Of a stretch of DNA of 64,000 nucleotides, positions 1 to 10,885 are shown piece after piece. The stretch spans positions 1-64,000 of the forward strand of contig JALKBU010000171.1 of NCBI GenBank assembly GCA_023091735.1, in the 5' to 3' direction. A program made the position numbers and the translations under genes. Numbering within the stretch: position 1 is the first letter of the stretch; the number at the start of each line of letters is the position of its first letter. The notes beneath the pieces were generated by a model that was not told where the DNA came from, did not search any database, and saw nothing but the letters and a program-made list of their open reading frames with translations. Source of the DNA: Trichomonas tenax (lineage: Eukaryota; Parabasalia; Trichomonadida; Trichomonadidae).

Positions 1-623
1 CTTTATATATCCACAGCATTTTAGATGGGAAAATTTTTCATTTGCCACCAAAATTAGACCTTAAATATTCATACTGGTGGAGAAAAATCGAGATGTTTGA
101 GTAGGCGTAGAAAATTCAGTGACGCCCAATAATAAATATATTATTTTGAAGAATAATATAGTGATTATGATCCGAATTAATATATAAAATACTTGTGCCA
201 TTCTAAATTCAATGTGTTAATGTTAATACCACTTTTCAACATTGAGATTTTAATCTGAAAAGAAGCAAAGCCTGGAATATGACAATATACACTTCATATT
301 TATATTAGCTGTTATTTAATCTATAATGCTGTAACAATTATATTTTCTTATTTCAATAGTTTTAGTTAAATGATATATAAAGATTCGGGATGATTTGGAA
401 GTCCGCAGAGATAATGGGAAAACCGATTTTTCATATGAGCTTATAATCCTACAGCCAGATGTTAATTATTGGCGGAGATAGGATTTGAAATTTAGTAAAA
501 TACGCGAAATAAGTGCGATGTTCTTAGCCAAAATTTTATATTTTTTGTTTTTATGACTATATTCATCATAAAAAACCAAAAAGGTGAAATCCAAAAAAAA
601 TTCGTTATGAAAAAAAAAAATTA
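1..623. other. AT-rich intergenic DNA
   Basis: No convincing gene. The stretch is AT-rich and ends in poly-A runs just before the ATG at 624. I see no TCAYTW initiator close to that ATG and no tRNA-like structure. Confidence 0.6.
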
Positions 624-1781
624 ATGTCAACAGCGCCTCCGAGTCTTCCAAAGAACTCCAACAACACTGGTGATCAGTCCATCAACACCCGCGTATCTTC
701 GGTCGAAGCCAGAAGAATCCTTGCCGTTCTGCTTGACACAGCGAGCAGAATGGAATATGCCGTTATATTACCAACGCTCAACGATTTCTTGGAAGGCAGG
801 GATAACGTCCCCGAGGACGTAGAAATCGCACACAACGACTTTTTAAACCACCAAAGGGCTTTAATGTCCGCGATGACGAACGAAGGTAAGCCAAAACCAG
901 GCAGCCAGCAAGATTTCGAAGAAGAAGGCAATCTTTACCGCGAAACATCGAGAGATTTGATCCGTGCTATGAGGAATCACGCTGATTATTTCGCTCCTTT
1001 GTTAGCACAAACTTCCAGCTACGGAGGCAGCACTGCTAAGCTCACTGCGATGATGAAGGATCTCAACAGCATGGAATTACTCACATTTTCGACACCTGTT
1101 GAAAGTGATGAAAAACAGAAACGTTTAATCCAGGATATTTCTGGTCGAAAGAAGGCAAATCGTGAATTAATCGAACATCTCAACGCAAGAGATACCAAAG
1201 CAACACATGACAAAGAACAACAAGTTCACGATAGAGATGAACAGTACGAATTAATCAAACAACAGTTAACGCAAGCAAAAGCTACAGAAAGTTCTCTTAT
1301 GCAAGACGACATAGTTCAGGAAGAAGTCCAAACACAAGAAGAATCACTCAAAACACAATTAAATAATACTCGCGAAGATGTTTCAAAAACACAGAAAAAG
1401 AATTCAGAAGAGGAAGGCAAGCAACGCCGTGCACTCAGAAAAGATGAAGAAGCAGTTCAAGCTTTAATCAAGAAATATGATCAAGAAATGACATCACTTG
1501 TGAAGCAAAACGAGGAAGCGGCAGAGACAGCAGAGAAAATTGAGAAAGAATTACATGATTTGCAGGCAGAAGCCGCTCAAATTGAAAAGATTCGCGCGCC
1601 AATGGTCAATGATGAACATATTCAGAGTGCAAATCAACTCAAGGCAAACAAACTCAGCCAAGATATGATTGCTGCTTCAGTTAAACTTCAGATGGAGATT
1701 AGAAAGTTCCTCAAAACAGCTCCAAAGTTCTCCAAGAAGAAAGGAAAGGGAAGGGGAAAGGGTAAAGGCAAAAAGAAATAA
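624..1781 (+). CDS. DRC9/DRC10-like (IQCG/IQCD) axonemal coiled-coil protein
   Basis: A 385-residue protein. Residues about 25-60 (SSVEARRILAVLLD, then YAVILPTLNDF) resemble the N-terminal region of the dynein regulatory complex subunits DRC9 and DRC10, which sit in the nexin link of motile axonemes. Residues about 165-345 are long charged heptad-like coiled coil. The last residues form a Lys/Gly tail (SKKKGKGRGKGKGKKK) like the lysine-rich tail I associate with IQCG/DRC9. No clear IQ motif is visible. A flagellated organism needs the complex, so the role fits. The start at 624 is the first ATG after an A-rich leader. The family call rests on motif resemblance; a generic coiled-coil protein is the alternative. 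The next gene downstream is more than 1 kb away. Confidence 0.6.
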   Translation: MSTAPPSLPKNSNNTGDQSINTRVSSVEARRILAVLLDTASRMEYAVILPTLNDFLEGRDNVPEDVEIAHNDFLNHQRALMSAMTNEGKPKPGSQQDFEEEGNLYRETSRDLIRAMRNHADYFAPLLAQTSSYGGSTAKLTAMMKDLNSMELLTFSTPVESDEKQKRLIQDISGRKKANRELIEHLNARDTKATHDKEQQVHDRDEQYELIKQQLTQAKATESSLMQDDIVQEEVQTQEESLKTQLNNTREDVSKTQKKNSEEEGKQRRALRKDEEAVQALIKKYDQEMTSLVKQNEEAAETAEKIEKELHDLQAEAAQIEKIRAPMVNDEHIQSANQLKANKLSQDMIAASVKLQMEIRKFLKTAPKFSKKKGKGRGKGKGKKK

Positions 1782-3019
1782 AGAAATGCTCCTACTTATT
1801 ATTATATGTAAATTTTCATTTAATTTTATTCTTGTTTATGATGTCATAAAAAACACCAATTAGAACTCGTTTAGAAAGACCTATTTGACACAATAACAAA
1901 GCTACACATCTTTTTGAAATAGATTCAAAAATAAACAAATTCATGCATGATACAAAGGTGGTGAAATGAGTCCATCGTGTCAATCGAAAATCTATGTTCC
2001 ATTGCTTTCATATTTTGATATCAAAGTAAGTCTAAACGAAGCTAAGATTAACACAAACTATTTTTTTAATTTCTTGAAATATTAAAGTTTTTTTTTAAAT
2101 AAAGTAGGAAAAATCAGATGTAGGTTATTAATTTTTTTTTTGAAATTCATATCAAAATGATTACATTGATTCATAGTATCTATCATATAAATACGGAGTA
2201 AATATGTTTATTTTTAATTTTACAACTTACCTCTGAAAAGTCGGAGATATAGCAAAATCAATTTCATATATATAAAGTTATAGTATTCATTACTAAAGAT
2301 TTGAATTCATTTGGAAAGAACACTGTTCAAAGAAATTAAAATGAATATTGAAATTTTAAGGTTCATGACGATTATTAAGGTTAGTTGATAATTAAATGAA
2401 TTTTTTTCACAGTGTTCATCTATGCTATATCTCATGATGCATCGCCGAAAACAAATTGAATTTTCGTTCCCAAAATTATAATGTGTAAATTCCTTGATTT
2501 GCACTATGATGTTTAAATCTAGCTGTCAAGAATCTTCACAATCATTAAAATAACCATTTCTAAAATCCTGAGTACAAAATCCTTTTGTGCTTCATAAAAT
2601 TAAATCAAATATTCGCTCCAATATTCACAAGCACATTGCTTTATAAATTTGCGATTCTCTCTGTTATTATTATATTTAATGGATATTCGCTTGATTTAAT
2701 ATATTAATTTCTAGTTGTGAAGAAATCAATTGGAAATGGATTACTGGATTTTGGAAGTTATTTGGAGAAATAACGAAGCATCAAGAAAATGTCAAACTGA
2801 CATTATAAATCTAATGCTGTGATAATTTATTCGAATGTGAGAAAAGAATTGACTTGAGATAAAAACTTTTTTATTGTCAATATTTTCAAAAAACGAATCA
2901 GTATCAAGAATATAGTTGACTGTCAAATTTGAGTCTGAAACGGTTTACAAAATATTGATTTTCAATGTCTCACAACGAATCTTACAACATCATGTGTCAT
3001 CTCGAAAAAACATTTTTTG
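1782..3019. other. Long AT-rich spacer
   Basis: About 1.2 kb with only short spurious reading frames, many homopolymer A/T runs and no recognised repeat or RNA gene. TGTCATCTCG shortly before the ATG at 3020 is one base off the TCAYTW initiator. Confidence 0.5.
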
Positions 3020-3580
3020 ATGTTTGCACTCCTCAGTGTACTGTCATTGTGTATAGTGAAGTCTCCACGCGGGTTCGGACTTCCTTACAAACAAGATAAA
3101 TTCCATCTCAAAGACTGCAGACCTGTTGTCTATACATCCAAGAAATCTAATTTCGAACAGAAACCACTCCCTTATTTCTTCCATGATGCTATGAAGAACG
3201 GCGAAGAAGACGACAACTGCTGGCGCCAGTGGTGGGACGAGTTATATAGAGAGTTCTCAAAGAAGAACGAAATTGAAGACGACAACAGCATCCCTTCAGT
3301 TATCAGCGCTTTCTTAGGTGGATTCTTCAACGCAAAGGCAGAAGATCTGGAGTCAAACGGAACAGGTGAAGACATTGCTAGTGCTGCAGGAAAGATAATT
3401 GGTTGGTTCCTTCTGAATCAGAGATGCCAGAGTCTAAAAGACATGGAGAAAAATTCGCATATTTCCTCGGAAGGCTCCTTAGACCTTAAATCGAGATTCA
3501 TTAAATGTTATTCTTTAAATGAATTTTTTTCTTCTTATATATCAATATATCCAAGCATAATCATTTGTTACTTATGTTAA
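3020..3580 (+). CDS. Hypothetical secreted or membrane-targeted protein, possibly the 5' part of a broken gene
   Basis: A 186-residue reading frame from the ATG at 3020. The N-terminus (MFALLSVLSLCIV) is a signal-peptide-like hydrophobic stretch. Residues about 30-140 are balanced, with two Cys, several Trp (CWRQWWDELYREF) and a GGFF segment, and use GC-richer codons typical of real genes here. From about 3480 the sequence turns AT-rich and the last 25-30 residues (for example SIYPSIIICYL) look like translated spacer. Coding-like sequence resumes at 3696 in the same direction, so the original gene may have run through and been interrupted or shifted. I do not recognise the family. Confidence 0.55.
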   Translation: MFALLSVLSLCIVKSPRGFGLPYKQDKFHLKDCRPVVYTSKKSNFEQKPLPYFFHDAMKNGEEDDNCWRQWWDELYREFSKKNEIEDDNSIPSVISAFLGGFFNAKAEDLESNGTGEDIASAAGKIIGWFLLNQRCQSLKDMEKNSHISSEGSLDLKSRFIKCYSLNEFFSSYISIYPSIIICYLC

Positions 3581-3695
3581 AATGAACAGACAAACTGAAT
3601 AATAACATTACATAGAATTAAGGGACCAATGTAACCATTATGGGTTACCCCCTGCTTTATTTTCTCGAATTTAATATAGAGCCACTATCTTTAAT

Positions 3696-3959
3696 ATGTT
3701 TTATGATAATTTAGTTGCCAATGTCTTGTACGTATTATCATCATTATCCGATAATTCAAGCAACGGCATCCTTGGCGGCATTTCTTCGAGCATGAGTAAG
3801 AACGATATTGAGTCAAGCGGCGCATTCCCAATTGATCGTATTACTAAAGAGAAGATCTTTGACATCTTAAGAAAGCACAGCGTTATTTCAAACTCAATTA
3901 ATGCATCATTTCTTTCTCCTCTCAATCTACTCAATCGAGTCTGGCAAAATAACATATAA
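3696..3959 (+). pseudogene. Coding-like fragment, possible 3' part of the 3020 gene
   Basis: An 87-residue frame with GC-richer coding-type composition between 3711 and 3950 (LGGISSSMSKNDIESSGAF), isolated in AT-rich DNA. It has no recognisable domain. It lies about 115 bases downstream of the 3020-3580 frame on the same strand, which suggests one ancestral gene split by an AT-rich insertion or by decay. It could also be a tiny independent gene; the ATG at 3696 has no initiator motif nearby. Confidence 0.4.
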
Positions 3960-4393
3960 ATTCTATGTATATCCAATGATTTATTTGATTCGCAAACATT
4001 ATCTGGATTATTTATCAGAAATAAGTGCCATATTCATATTATTTCGTCGATTTTTATCAAAATATTTTGAAACAAAATTAAAGAATGCTATCACTCATTT
4101 TTAATCATTACATATTCATCTCTATAATGTATGGAAGTGAGTTATAAGAAATATAATGTTATAATACTTATATTGTTAAAAAATCAAAATTCATTTTACC
4201 AAAATTCCTTCAGACTTTAGCACTACTACGATTATTCTTCTCTACATCATGGATATCATTATGACAATATATATTTGATTTTAAATATCGATATTTAAAT
4301 TTTTATAATAATTTATCATTAGAAACATTTTGGAGAATCATTATAAAGAGCAATTGATAATAAAAACAAAACATTTTATTGGAAATAATATAA
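3960..4393. other. AT-rich spacer
   Basis: No supported gene or repeat. It separates the 3' end of the fragment on the plus strand from the 3' end of the CARMIL-like gene on the minus strand. Confidence 0.5.
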
Positions 4394-7300
4394 TTAATCA
4401 CCTGAATCATTTTCAAGAATATTTTGGAGCTTTGGAAGTCTGAATTTATGATCGATTTTGGCAGCGAATTCCTTAGAAGACTTAACTTCGAACCAATCGA
4501 TTGGGAACTTGAATTTAGGACGGCGATAAGAAACTTCATCGCTGTCTGATGACTCATCTCTCATTTCAATTAGTTTACGATTGTCAATATGCATCGAACT
4601 TATTTCTGTCTTTTCTCGTGGTGAAGCAGGTTCAAGTAAAGATGAAGAGCGCTTTCTTGGTGACTCCTCAATGCTGCGAGGAGATGATCTTTTAGTTGGT
4701 TCTGATGGAACTGAAACAAGAAGTGAATTTGGCGTATTATCGTTTTCAAGAGTATTAAGATTGTTTTCGACTGATTTTGATTTATTGACTCCACGACTTT
4801 CGTCTTGTTCACTCTTTTTGCGATGCTTTGAATGATCATTGCTTTCATAAATCTTGTCCCATCTTTCTTTTTTAAATTTGTGGCTATCTTCTTCATCTAA
4901 TTCAGCAGATTTTCTGTGCATACTTGAGGATTCTTCTTTATGGCTCTTTCTCCTCTTTGAGCGCTCATTTGATGTATCATTAAGAGAGTCTTCACTTGAG
5001 CTTCTATTAACAAAATCATCTGCATCGCTTCTCTTTGCTTTGTCAGAATCACTGTTATCTGAACTCTTTCTTCTGATGATTTTCTTCTCTGATTCTTTGT
5101 CTGATTTTCTTTGGCGTAATGAACTTTCATCATTTGAAACTTTTTGTGCAATTGGAGCTTTAATTTCTGATGTTTCATCATTATCAAATGAAACGCGTCT
5201 GGAAGATATCTTTTCTGGAGTAGATGGAAGAGGTGGCGGTGGCGAATCAATGAATTCAACGGAATTTAACTCATGAGGCATCAAAATTTCAATCGAAGAG
5301 AACATAATTTTGTCTTGTTTCTGTTCATTTAACGTAATTGCTTCTTCGGATATTTTAACAGATTTATCATGTTGTTCTTTAATAGAACTTTTCAGATTAT
5401 TGAAAACAATATTATTGTGATTTGATATATCAAGTGAATCCATTTCTAATGAATCATGTTGTTCGAGAGAGTTTTGTAAAATATGAGTTTCCAATGAATT
5501 TCCAGATTTTAATGATTGATTATCTTTTTCTGGTGAAGAATCAAATGTTTCATATGAAAGATCTAAAATCTCGCTTTTTCTGCCATGACTCGAGTTCGAG
5601 CTGATATTTTCTTCGTTATCCATTTCATCAGATTTGAGGTCAAGTTTAAACTGTGCCAATTTAGAGTTTTGCTCTTCTAGTGACTCCAAAAACAATGGTT
5701 TTTCTTCGATTTGTGGCAATGGATTCATGAGTTCAATCAAATTATGTTGTTTTCTGCCGAGTTCTAAAGAGTCTGGAACATGATTTGGCAAAACTTGTGA
5801 AACGCCATCACTTTTGCTTATTACGGAATCAAAGTCGAAAGTAGAAACAGTTCTCTTTTCGAATTTTTCTTGATCAATGTGAATTTCTGGTTCTTTTAAT
5901 GTGAAAATTATTGCATCTGATGAATTTGTTTTGTTGATTGTGTGAGAATTGTTGAAATCAATTTCTTCGAAATCAGAATCATCGCTCTTGAAAGCTTTAT
6001 CGAAATCTCTTTTAAGTTTATCTTCCTCATCAATTGGAAGTGGATGATCTTTAGGTTGATCGTCAATCTTCTGTTTATTGAAGTCATTGACCTTTTTCTC
6101 TATGTATGCGACGTATTGGTTATAATATTGTGGATATAAATCAAACTGTGGACATACAAGTTCCTCGAGAACGTTATTCATTGGGAAATAAACACTGTAG
6201 TGTGAATATTGATATGGTTTCAAAGCAGGATCGAATAAATCTAAATAATCAACTTTGTTGTCTTCAAGTTGATTGAAGAAGCTCCAAATTCGAGCTTTAA
6301 GCATTGACTCTTCTTGCGTTCCAAGATGTAATGCTTCAATATCCCTTTTAGGCCAACACAGAGTGAATTTAATCGATCTTTGTTCGATTGTATCAATGAG
6401 ACTATCAAATAATTCGTAACTGGAGAATTCTGAACCATCAAATGATATCAAATAAAGCTCTTTGGAAGATTTTACTAAAGAAATCAACTCTGTAAGTAAT
6501 TCATCGCCGTCTTTCGTATCTTCGATTCTCAATTCATTGATATTAACTTGGGAAAGTGATTTAACGATTTTATGTGCAGATTTCAACTTCTGTCCTGAAT
6601 ACGAGAATGTCAGAAGCTTTTTGAGCTTCGGTAATGTGCTTGAAAGGTTATCAATGACATTAGAAAGATCGCAATTGTCGAAAATAAGTTCTTCTATTTG
6701 ATTTGATTTTCCTATGAAGTCAATAAGTTTTGGATCGATTGGATTTCCACACCACGCTAAACCATTGAAGCTGTGCGATGTCTGTGAGTTCATTAGATCG
6801 AAAATACTCTCCCATTCGCTGTATGAAGGAAGAATTGCATTAGAAAGACGAAGATTCATGCTATGCGGAAATATCTTTGAAAAAACGTAATAGAAGAACA
6901 TCAGAAGAGTGCCTTTGTCAAAAGATACAAATGATATATCGAGAAGACACAATGTTGGAAGTTTTTTGAACTGATTTTTGCAATAATTTCCGCTTAAACA
7001 CACCATTCCAAGTTTTGGAGTTTTAAACAGCGCAATTGTATTCAGTGCATCCGAAATATCAATGGTGCATCGTGCTAAGGACAAAGAAGTCAAGTTTGTG
7101 AAAGTTATTAATATTTTCTGTAAATCAATGTTCAATGAATCATCAAAATTCAACATTGTGATAGTATTAACGATGGCCTTGTAAGTGCTTTCGTAAAACA
7201 GTCTTAAAAAGAAAAAATTCGTGCTATTTTTAAATGCTAAACTTGATATAATTCGAGCTTTGCATAATCCTAGTATTGATTTGATATCATTATCAGTAGG

Positions 7301-8074
7301 ATTTGTGTGTGAGAATGTTAGAGAAGAAACTGCGCAATTATCTGTATTTTTCATTGATGCACAAAGTTGATCAAAACCTGGATGGAGGTCTCCTATTATA
7401 TGAATATGTGAGAACGTTGATATTGTGGATTGTAGAAAGTTCGCAAATAAAGTAAATAAATTTCCCATTTTTGAATTCGTTAAAATTATCGTTCTTATGC
7501 ATTTGGTAAGTTGTATTGTTAATATCAGAGGTATATAATATGACTCGCAATCTGGTGTGTTCGCTAGATCAATTATTGATCGGTTATGAATTATAACATC
7601 TTTAACGTAATTCATTATATCGTAATTAATGTCCAGGTTCAGTTTTCTGCACATATTCTTAAATCTTGTCAATAAACCAACTGCATTCGGTAAATAATTA
7701 TAATCAGTGAAAGAAAACGGATAAATTAAGTCGATTTCGACGTAAGTCTTCGTTCTCTGTAGAAACACGAGGATTTTTTGTGATATATCAAACGGATCTT
7801 TTGCTTTAAATATCATTTGTTCATTTCCAAACAACAAATTAATGATATTTCCTTCGAATTTCATTCCAGTCAAGTTGCACCACGCGCAGGAAGTAGTTTC
7901 AACGAGAGATCTCGTGTACATATAATAAATCGCAGAAGAATCAGTCAAAACGAGAATCCTTGGCTCTTCACCGCCTTCATAGTTATATTTCATAACCGCA
8001 GAAGCGTAAAGGACTGTGCGGTTTTTAGCATGAGAGTCTTCGGCGGCTTCTGTGACTCTCTGTGCATCAATCAT
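4394..8074 (-). CDS. CARMIL-like leucine-rich repeat protein
   Basis: A 1226-residue protein. Residues about 15-110 read as a small PH-like domain (EPRILVLTDSSAIYY, then a CAWCNLTGMKFEG strand), followed by about 16 irregular leucine-rich repeats to about residue 620 (for example TNLTSLSLARCTIDISDAL). The C-terminal 550 residues are disordered and rich in Ser, Glu and Lys, with a proline run (SPPPPLPSTPEK) and many RRKS/KRRKS-type basic-serine patches. PH-like, LRR and proline-rich tail in this order are the CARMIL layout; family members bind and uncap actin capping protein at membranes. I do not see a clean capping-protein-interaction motif. An in-frame ATG lies 39 bases upstream; I chose the second because the protein homology begins there. 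A generic LRR protein is the alternative. Confidence 0.6.
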   Translation of the reverse strand: MIDAQRVTEAAEDSHAKNRTVLYASAVMKYNYEGGEEPRILVLTDSSAIYYMYTRSLVETTSCAWCNLTGMKFEGNIINLLFGNEQMIFKAKDPFDISQKILVFLQRTKTYVEIDLIYPFSFTDYNYLPNAVGLLTRFKNMCRKLNLDINYDIMNYVKDVIIHNRSIIDLANTPDCESYYIPLILTIQLTKCIRTIILTNSKMGNLFTLFANFLQSTISTFSHIHIIGDLHPGFDQLCASMKNTDNCAVSSLTFSHTNPTDNDIKSILGLCKARIISSLAFKNSTNFFFLRLFYESTYKAIVNTITMLNFDDSLNIDLQKILITFTNLTSLSLARCTIDISDALNTIALFKTPKLGMVCLSGNYCKNQFKKLPTLCLLDISFVSFDKGTLLMFFYYVFSKIFPHSMNLRLSNAILPSYSEWESIFDLMNSQTSHSFNGLAWCGNPIDPKLIDFIGKSNQIEELIFDNCDLSNVIDNLSSTLPKLKKLLTFSYSGQKLKSAHKIVKSLSQVNINELRIEDTKDGDELLTELISLVKSSKELYLISFDGSEFSSYELFDSLIDTIEQRSIKFTLCWPKRDIEALHLGTQEESMLKARIWSFFNQLEDNKVDYLDLFDPALKPYQYSHYSVYFPMNNVLEELVCPQFDLYPQYYNQYVAYIEKKVNDFNKQKIDDQPKDHPLPIDEEDKLKRDFDKAFKSDDSDFEEIDFNNSHTINKTNSSDAIIFTLKEPEIHIDQEKFEKRTVSTFDFDSVISKSDGVSQVLPNHVPDSLELGRKQHNLIELMNPLPQIEEKPLFLESLEEQNSKLAQFKLDLKSDEMDNEENISSNSSHGRKSEILDLSYETFDSSPEKDNQSLKSGNSLETHILQNSLEQHDSLEMDSLDISNHNNIVFNNLKSSIKEQHDKSVKISEEAITLNEQKQDKIMFSSIEILMPHELNSVEFIDSPPPPLPSTPEKISSRRVSFDNDETSEIKAPIAQKVSNDESSLRQRKSDKESEKKIIRRKSSDNSDSDKAKRSDADDFVNRSSSEDSLNDTSNERSKRRKSHKEESSSMHRKSAELDEEDSHKFKKERWDKIYESNDHSKHRKKSEQDESRGVNKSKSVENNLNTLENDNTPNSLLVSVPSEPTKRSSPRSIEESPRKRSSSLLEPASPREKTEISSMHIDNRKLIEMRDESSDSDEVSYRRPKFKFPIDWFEVKSSKEFAAKIDHKFRLPKLQNILENDSGD

Positions 8075-8229
8075 TTTGAATTTTTTTTGACACCAAGAAT
8101 TTCTCAATACCACAACAAATGTAAACTCATAAATTTTATAGTGTTAAGACTTTATGATAGAGTTTGAAGGAAAGTTTAAAAATGTTTATTACTTCCAATT
8201 TTTAGATGAAAATCCAATTGCTCACAAGA

Positions 8230-8913
8230 TTATAATATATGGCGAAAAATTTGTGGAATACGCTTTCTTCCGAAGTTAGACTCTGGTTCGGTCTCGGACC
8301 AGTGTGTTCTAACCCACTCAGCGAGCTTGTGGATGTACTTTGCACCAACTTCACCAGCTGCGGAGTTTGATTCGAGTTCGGCCTCGGACCAGTGCTCCTT
8401 CATGTACCTATCAAGTGCCTCAAGAGCAGAGCCGCCAACATAGCCCCACCATGTGTTCTCTGGATCCTCTTTAGCAGTGGATTCGAGTTCCATTTCGCTC
8501 CAGTGCTCCTTCATATACTTTCCGAGAGCTTCTAAGGCAGTGCCATCGATGTAGCCCCACTATGTGTTCTCTGGGTCTTCCTCTTCGATAGAATCGAGTT
8601 CCGCCTCAGAGTAATGTGTTCTAACATAATCAGCATATCTATCAATAATAGATCCAACCTTTTCACCAAACCATGAGTTTTGTTCAAGTTCCTCCTCAGA
8701 CCAATATTCTTTCATGTATTTTCCGAGTGCTTCGAGAGCAGAGCCATCGACGTAGCCTCACCATGTGTTTTCTGGATCTTTATCCTCATTTGTCTCGTAA
8801 TGTCTGTAAACTGGATAATAAGGGCGGTGCATTGGTAATGGATATGGACGGCGTGCCGGAATACGGCCAGGATATGCCCTGCTTAGTGCGTTGATGCTAA
8901 GAAGAGCAAATAT
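8230..8913 (-). pseudogene. Decayed secreted protein with tandem WWGY repeats
   Basis: One uninterrupted frame of 227 codons reads as a signal-peptide-like leader (xFALLSINALSRAYP), a Pro/Arg/Tyr-rich stretch, then three imperfect copies of a repeat (DPENTWWGYVDGSALEALGK, then YMKEHWSE.ELES), the first and third followed by a longer spacer with a second WSE-type or YSE-type helix. Three substitutions kill it: the expected ATG is ATA at 8911-8913, a Trp codon is TGA at 8758-8760, and the Trp codon of the second copy is TAG at 8560-8562. The frame itself is intact, so decay is young. The downstream portion from the ATG at 8514 could still yield 94 residues. I do not recognise the family. The Arg/Pro/Tyr leader resembles that of the next gene at 9341. 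Confidence 0.7.
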
Positions 8914-8914
8914 T

Positions 8915-8920
8915 TAATGA
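8915..8920 (-). promoter_or_regulatory. Initiator (TCATTA) of the decayed repeat gene
   Basis: The minus strand reads TCATTA one base before the ATA that replaces the start codon. This fits the trichomonad initiator TCAYTW, and its survival supports the reading that this was once an expressed gene starting exactly here. Confidence 0.5.
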
Positions 8921-9340
8921 ACCCAAAATGAAACATATTTTTATCCTCTTAATACGTAATTCAATAATGTCAATCTGCCAATTGAGGTGTGGTTTTCTTT
9001 CTTACAGATGTTAAATTCTGCTCAAAACGTTTTCTTTTGATTTTGCTTCAAAATACTTCGGCAACAGTATATTGAGGCATTGTCGGACCCGTTCATTATA
9101 TTAATTCAATACTTACGATTATTTTGAATTCAAAAATCATTGCAATAAAACTTTATTATTGTAATCTATACATTAAATTGAATCCTTTTAGAAAAATATT
9201 GAATTCGCTATCACGCCCGTAAACAATTGAGGTTTAAATACTGTAAAATTAACCCCACTTTCTAATTGTCGTGAAATTGAATGATGATAAAGAATATAAA
9301 CTACGAAATATTATATCATAATCGCGTTAATTTAGTTATT
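8921..9340. other. AT-rich spacer
   Basis: Nothing convincing; short AT-rich spacer between two minus-strand units. Confidence 0.5.
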
Positions 9341-10117
9341 TTACTTGAGGAGTGTGAGGCCGTGTTTTCCGGAAGAAAGAACGGAGCCGCCCCATTCAAC
9401 AACTGTGAAGCCCTTGCGCTCAAGTGATGGAAGCTTCTGCGCCTTCTTGTGAGCGTCTGATGGCCTAGCTTTACGAATTGCGATGAAAACTCTGATCGCG
9501 ACATCTGGCTTAATGCTCATGATAAGCGGATGGGCATGGCAGTAGTTGCCGAGCTGGAATGAGCAGAAAACGTCGCCAAGTCTGTTAAACTCTGGAAGCC
9601 AATATGTGATGAAGTCGAATTTCTCTTTGTCGTTGAGATTGAGGTGTGTGAGTGACTTCTCAAGGAACTGTCGGGCTTCTCCCTTCTTAACTAAGAAACC
9701 ATTTGAGAAATCTAATTTGAAATTCGACTTTGCCTCCCAGAACAAGTATGGAACTGTCTTTCCTCTGTGAGTAATCTCGCCGTTTGGCTTAACAATGACG
9801 TTCCACGATGTTGGACCATCGAATTCAGGGACAACAGCTGTAAACTGCTGTGGATGGAGTTGAATTCCAACAGTAATGTTCTCTTCCTTCGTTGGGTACA
9901 AATAGATAGCTGGTTTCTTCACTGTAACTCCACCAAAATAAGGTCTATCAAGGTATGAAGAATTCCAAACCAAGTTCTCTTCAGGGCAAGGAAGTCTGGC
10001 TCTGCGGGAAGCGGCTGTTGGGTGCCTTGGGATAGGGCGTGGGTAATGGATGTGCCTCTTAGCTTCAGCGAACGCTAACAAACAAAACATTATTTGATAA
10101 TGGCAAGTTGACATCAT
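9341..10117 (-). CDS. Secreted protein of the KPAIYLYP / VVEWGG family
   Basis: A 258-residue protein from the ATG at 10117 (a second ATG follows at once). Residues about 5-18 (YQIMFCLLAFAEA) form a good signal peptide. The core starts with KKPAIYLYPTKEENITVGIQ, continues with a TSWNVIVKPNGEI strand and YLFWEA, and ends with GFTVVEWGG near the C-terminus. I know this set of motifs from uncharacterised proteins common in gut-type bacteria; biochemical function is unknown to me. The neighbouring decayed gene at 8230 has a similar basic, proline-rich segment after its leader. Lateral transfer from a bacterium is plausible but is inference. Codon use is GC-richer than the flanks and like local genes, so any transfer would be old. 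Confidence 0.75.
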   Translation of the reverse strand: MMSTCHYQIMFCLLAFAEAKRHIHYPRPIPRHPTAASRRARLPCPEENLVWNSSYLDRPYFGGVTVKKPAIYLYPTKEENITVGIQLHPQQFTAVVPEFDGPTSWNVIVKPNGEITHRGKTVPYLFWEAKSNFKLDFSNGFLVKKGEARQFLEKSLTHLNLNDKEKFDFITYWLPEFNRLGDVFCSFQLGNYCHAHPLIMSIKPDVAIRVFIAIRKARPSDAHKKAQKLPSLERKGFTVVEWGGSVLSSGKHGLTLLK

Positions 10118-10700
10118 TTCTTTGAAAATTTTCAATCATTTAATTTTCTGATTTTGAGCGAAAATGATATGAAAAACAGGATCTATATCATGGATATATC
10201 ACAGATCTCGATAGCGAACAACTATTATGTAATATTTTAATTTTCTCACATGAAATGTCAAAATTATTATTCATATTTTGAATTGAAAATAATCGTTACT
10301 TTTTGTTTTCCCCTCTCTATATTAATATTTAGATTCATTTCTGGATGCAAAAAGTTCAATTATTTGTTTGTGAGACACTATAGTCATCACAAAAATAGGA
10401 TCGTGAACTTTACAAAAACTTTTGAGAAACTTGAAAACGTATTTTCCAAAATAATACACGAAACATGTTGGTGACTATAATACATTAAAGAAATTTTGAA
10501 TTATTTATTTTTTGAATCAGTGGTGAAAAATATTATTAGTTCATTGTATTCTATGTATTATTTGCAGCTATTTCAGAACATTTTAACAAAAAATATCGCT
10601 TTCGAGCTTTTTAATATCATAAATCGGACTTGCATATGTAATCATATTGATGTATAACATCAAAAATGGATTTCTCCAAAGAAATAAATTTTCAAATATC
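10118..10700. other. AT-rich spacer before a foldback cluster
   Basis: No supported gene; only chance reading frames in AT-rich DNA. Confidence 0.5.
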
Positions 10701-10811
10701 TAAACTACATTTTTTAATCTAGATTAGGTACTCCTCTCAATTTTTCAAGGGGTCCCCCCTCAATATTGTGAAGAACACGCCCGTAGAGTACCTAGATTAA
10801 AATGTAGTTTA
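10701..10811. repeat. Short foldback element
   Basis: Left arm 10701-10732 (starting TAAACTACATTTTTTAATCT) and right arm 10787-10811 are inverted copies apart from a few indels. The 54-base centre is unusually G/C-rich (GGGGTCCCCCC). Size and structure suit a small foldback or MITE-like insertion. Confidence 0.6.
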
Positions 10812-10885
10812 TATCGCCTTATTTTTGTCTTTTATTATTTTCAATCTAAATTATCATAACCATGTAAGGTTTCACAAAAAGTGAT

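Noticed and set aside
4581..5604. Open frames opposite the CARMIL-like tail
   Set aside because: Antisense of a Ser/Glu/Lys-rich disordered region; no independent evidence.
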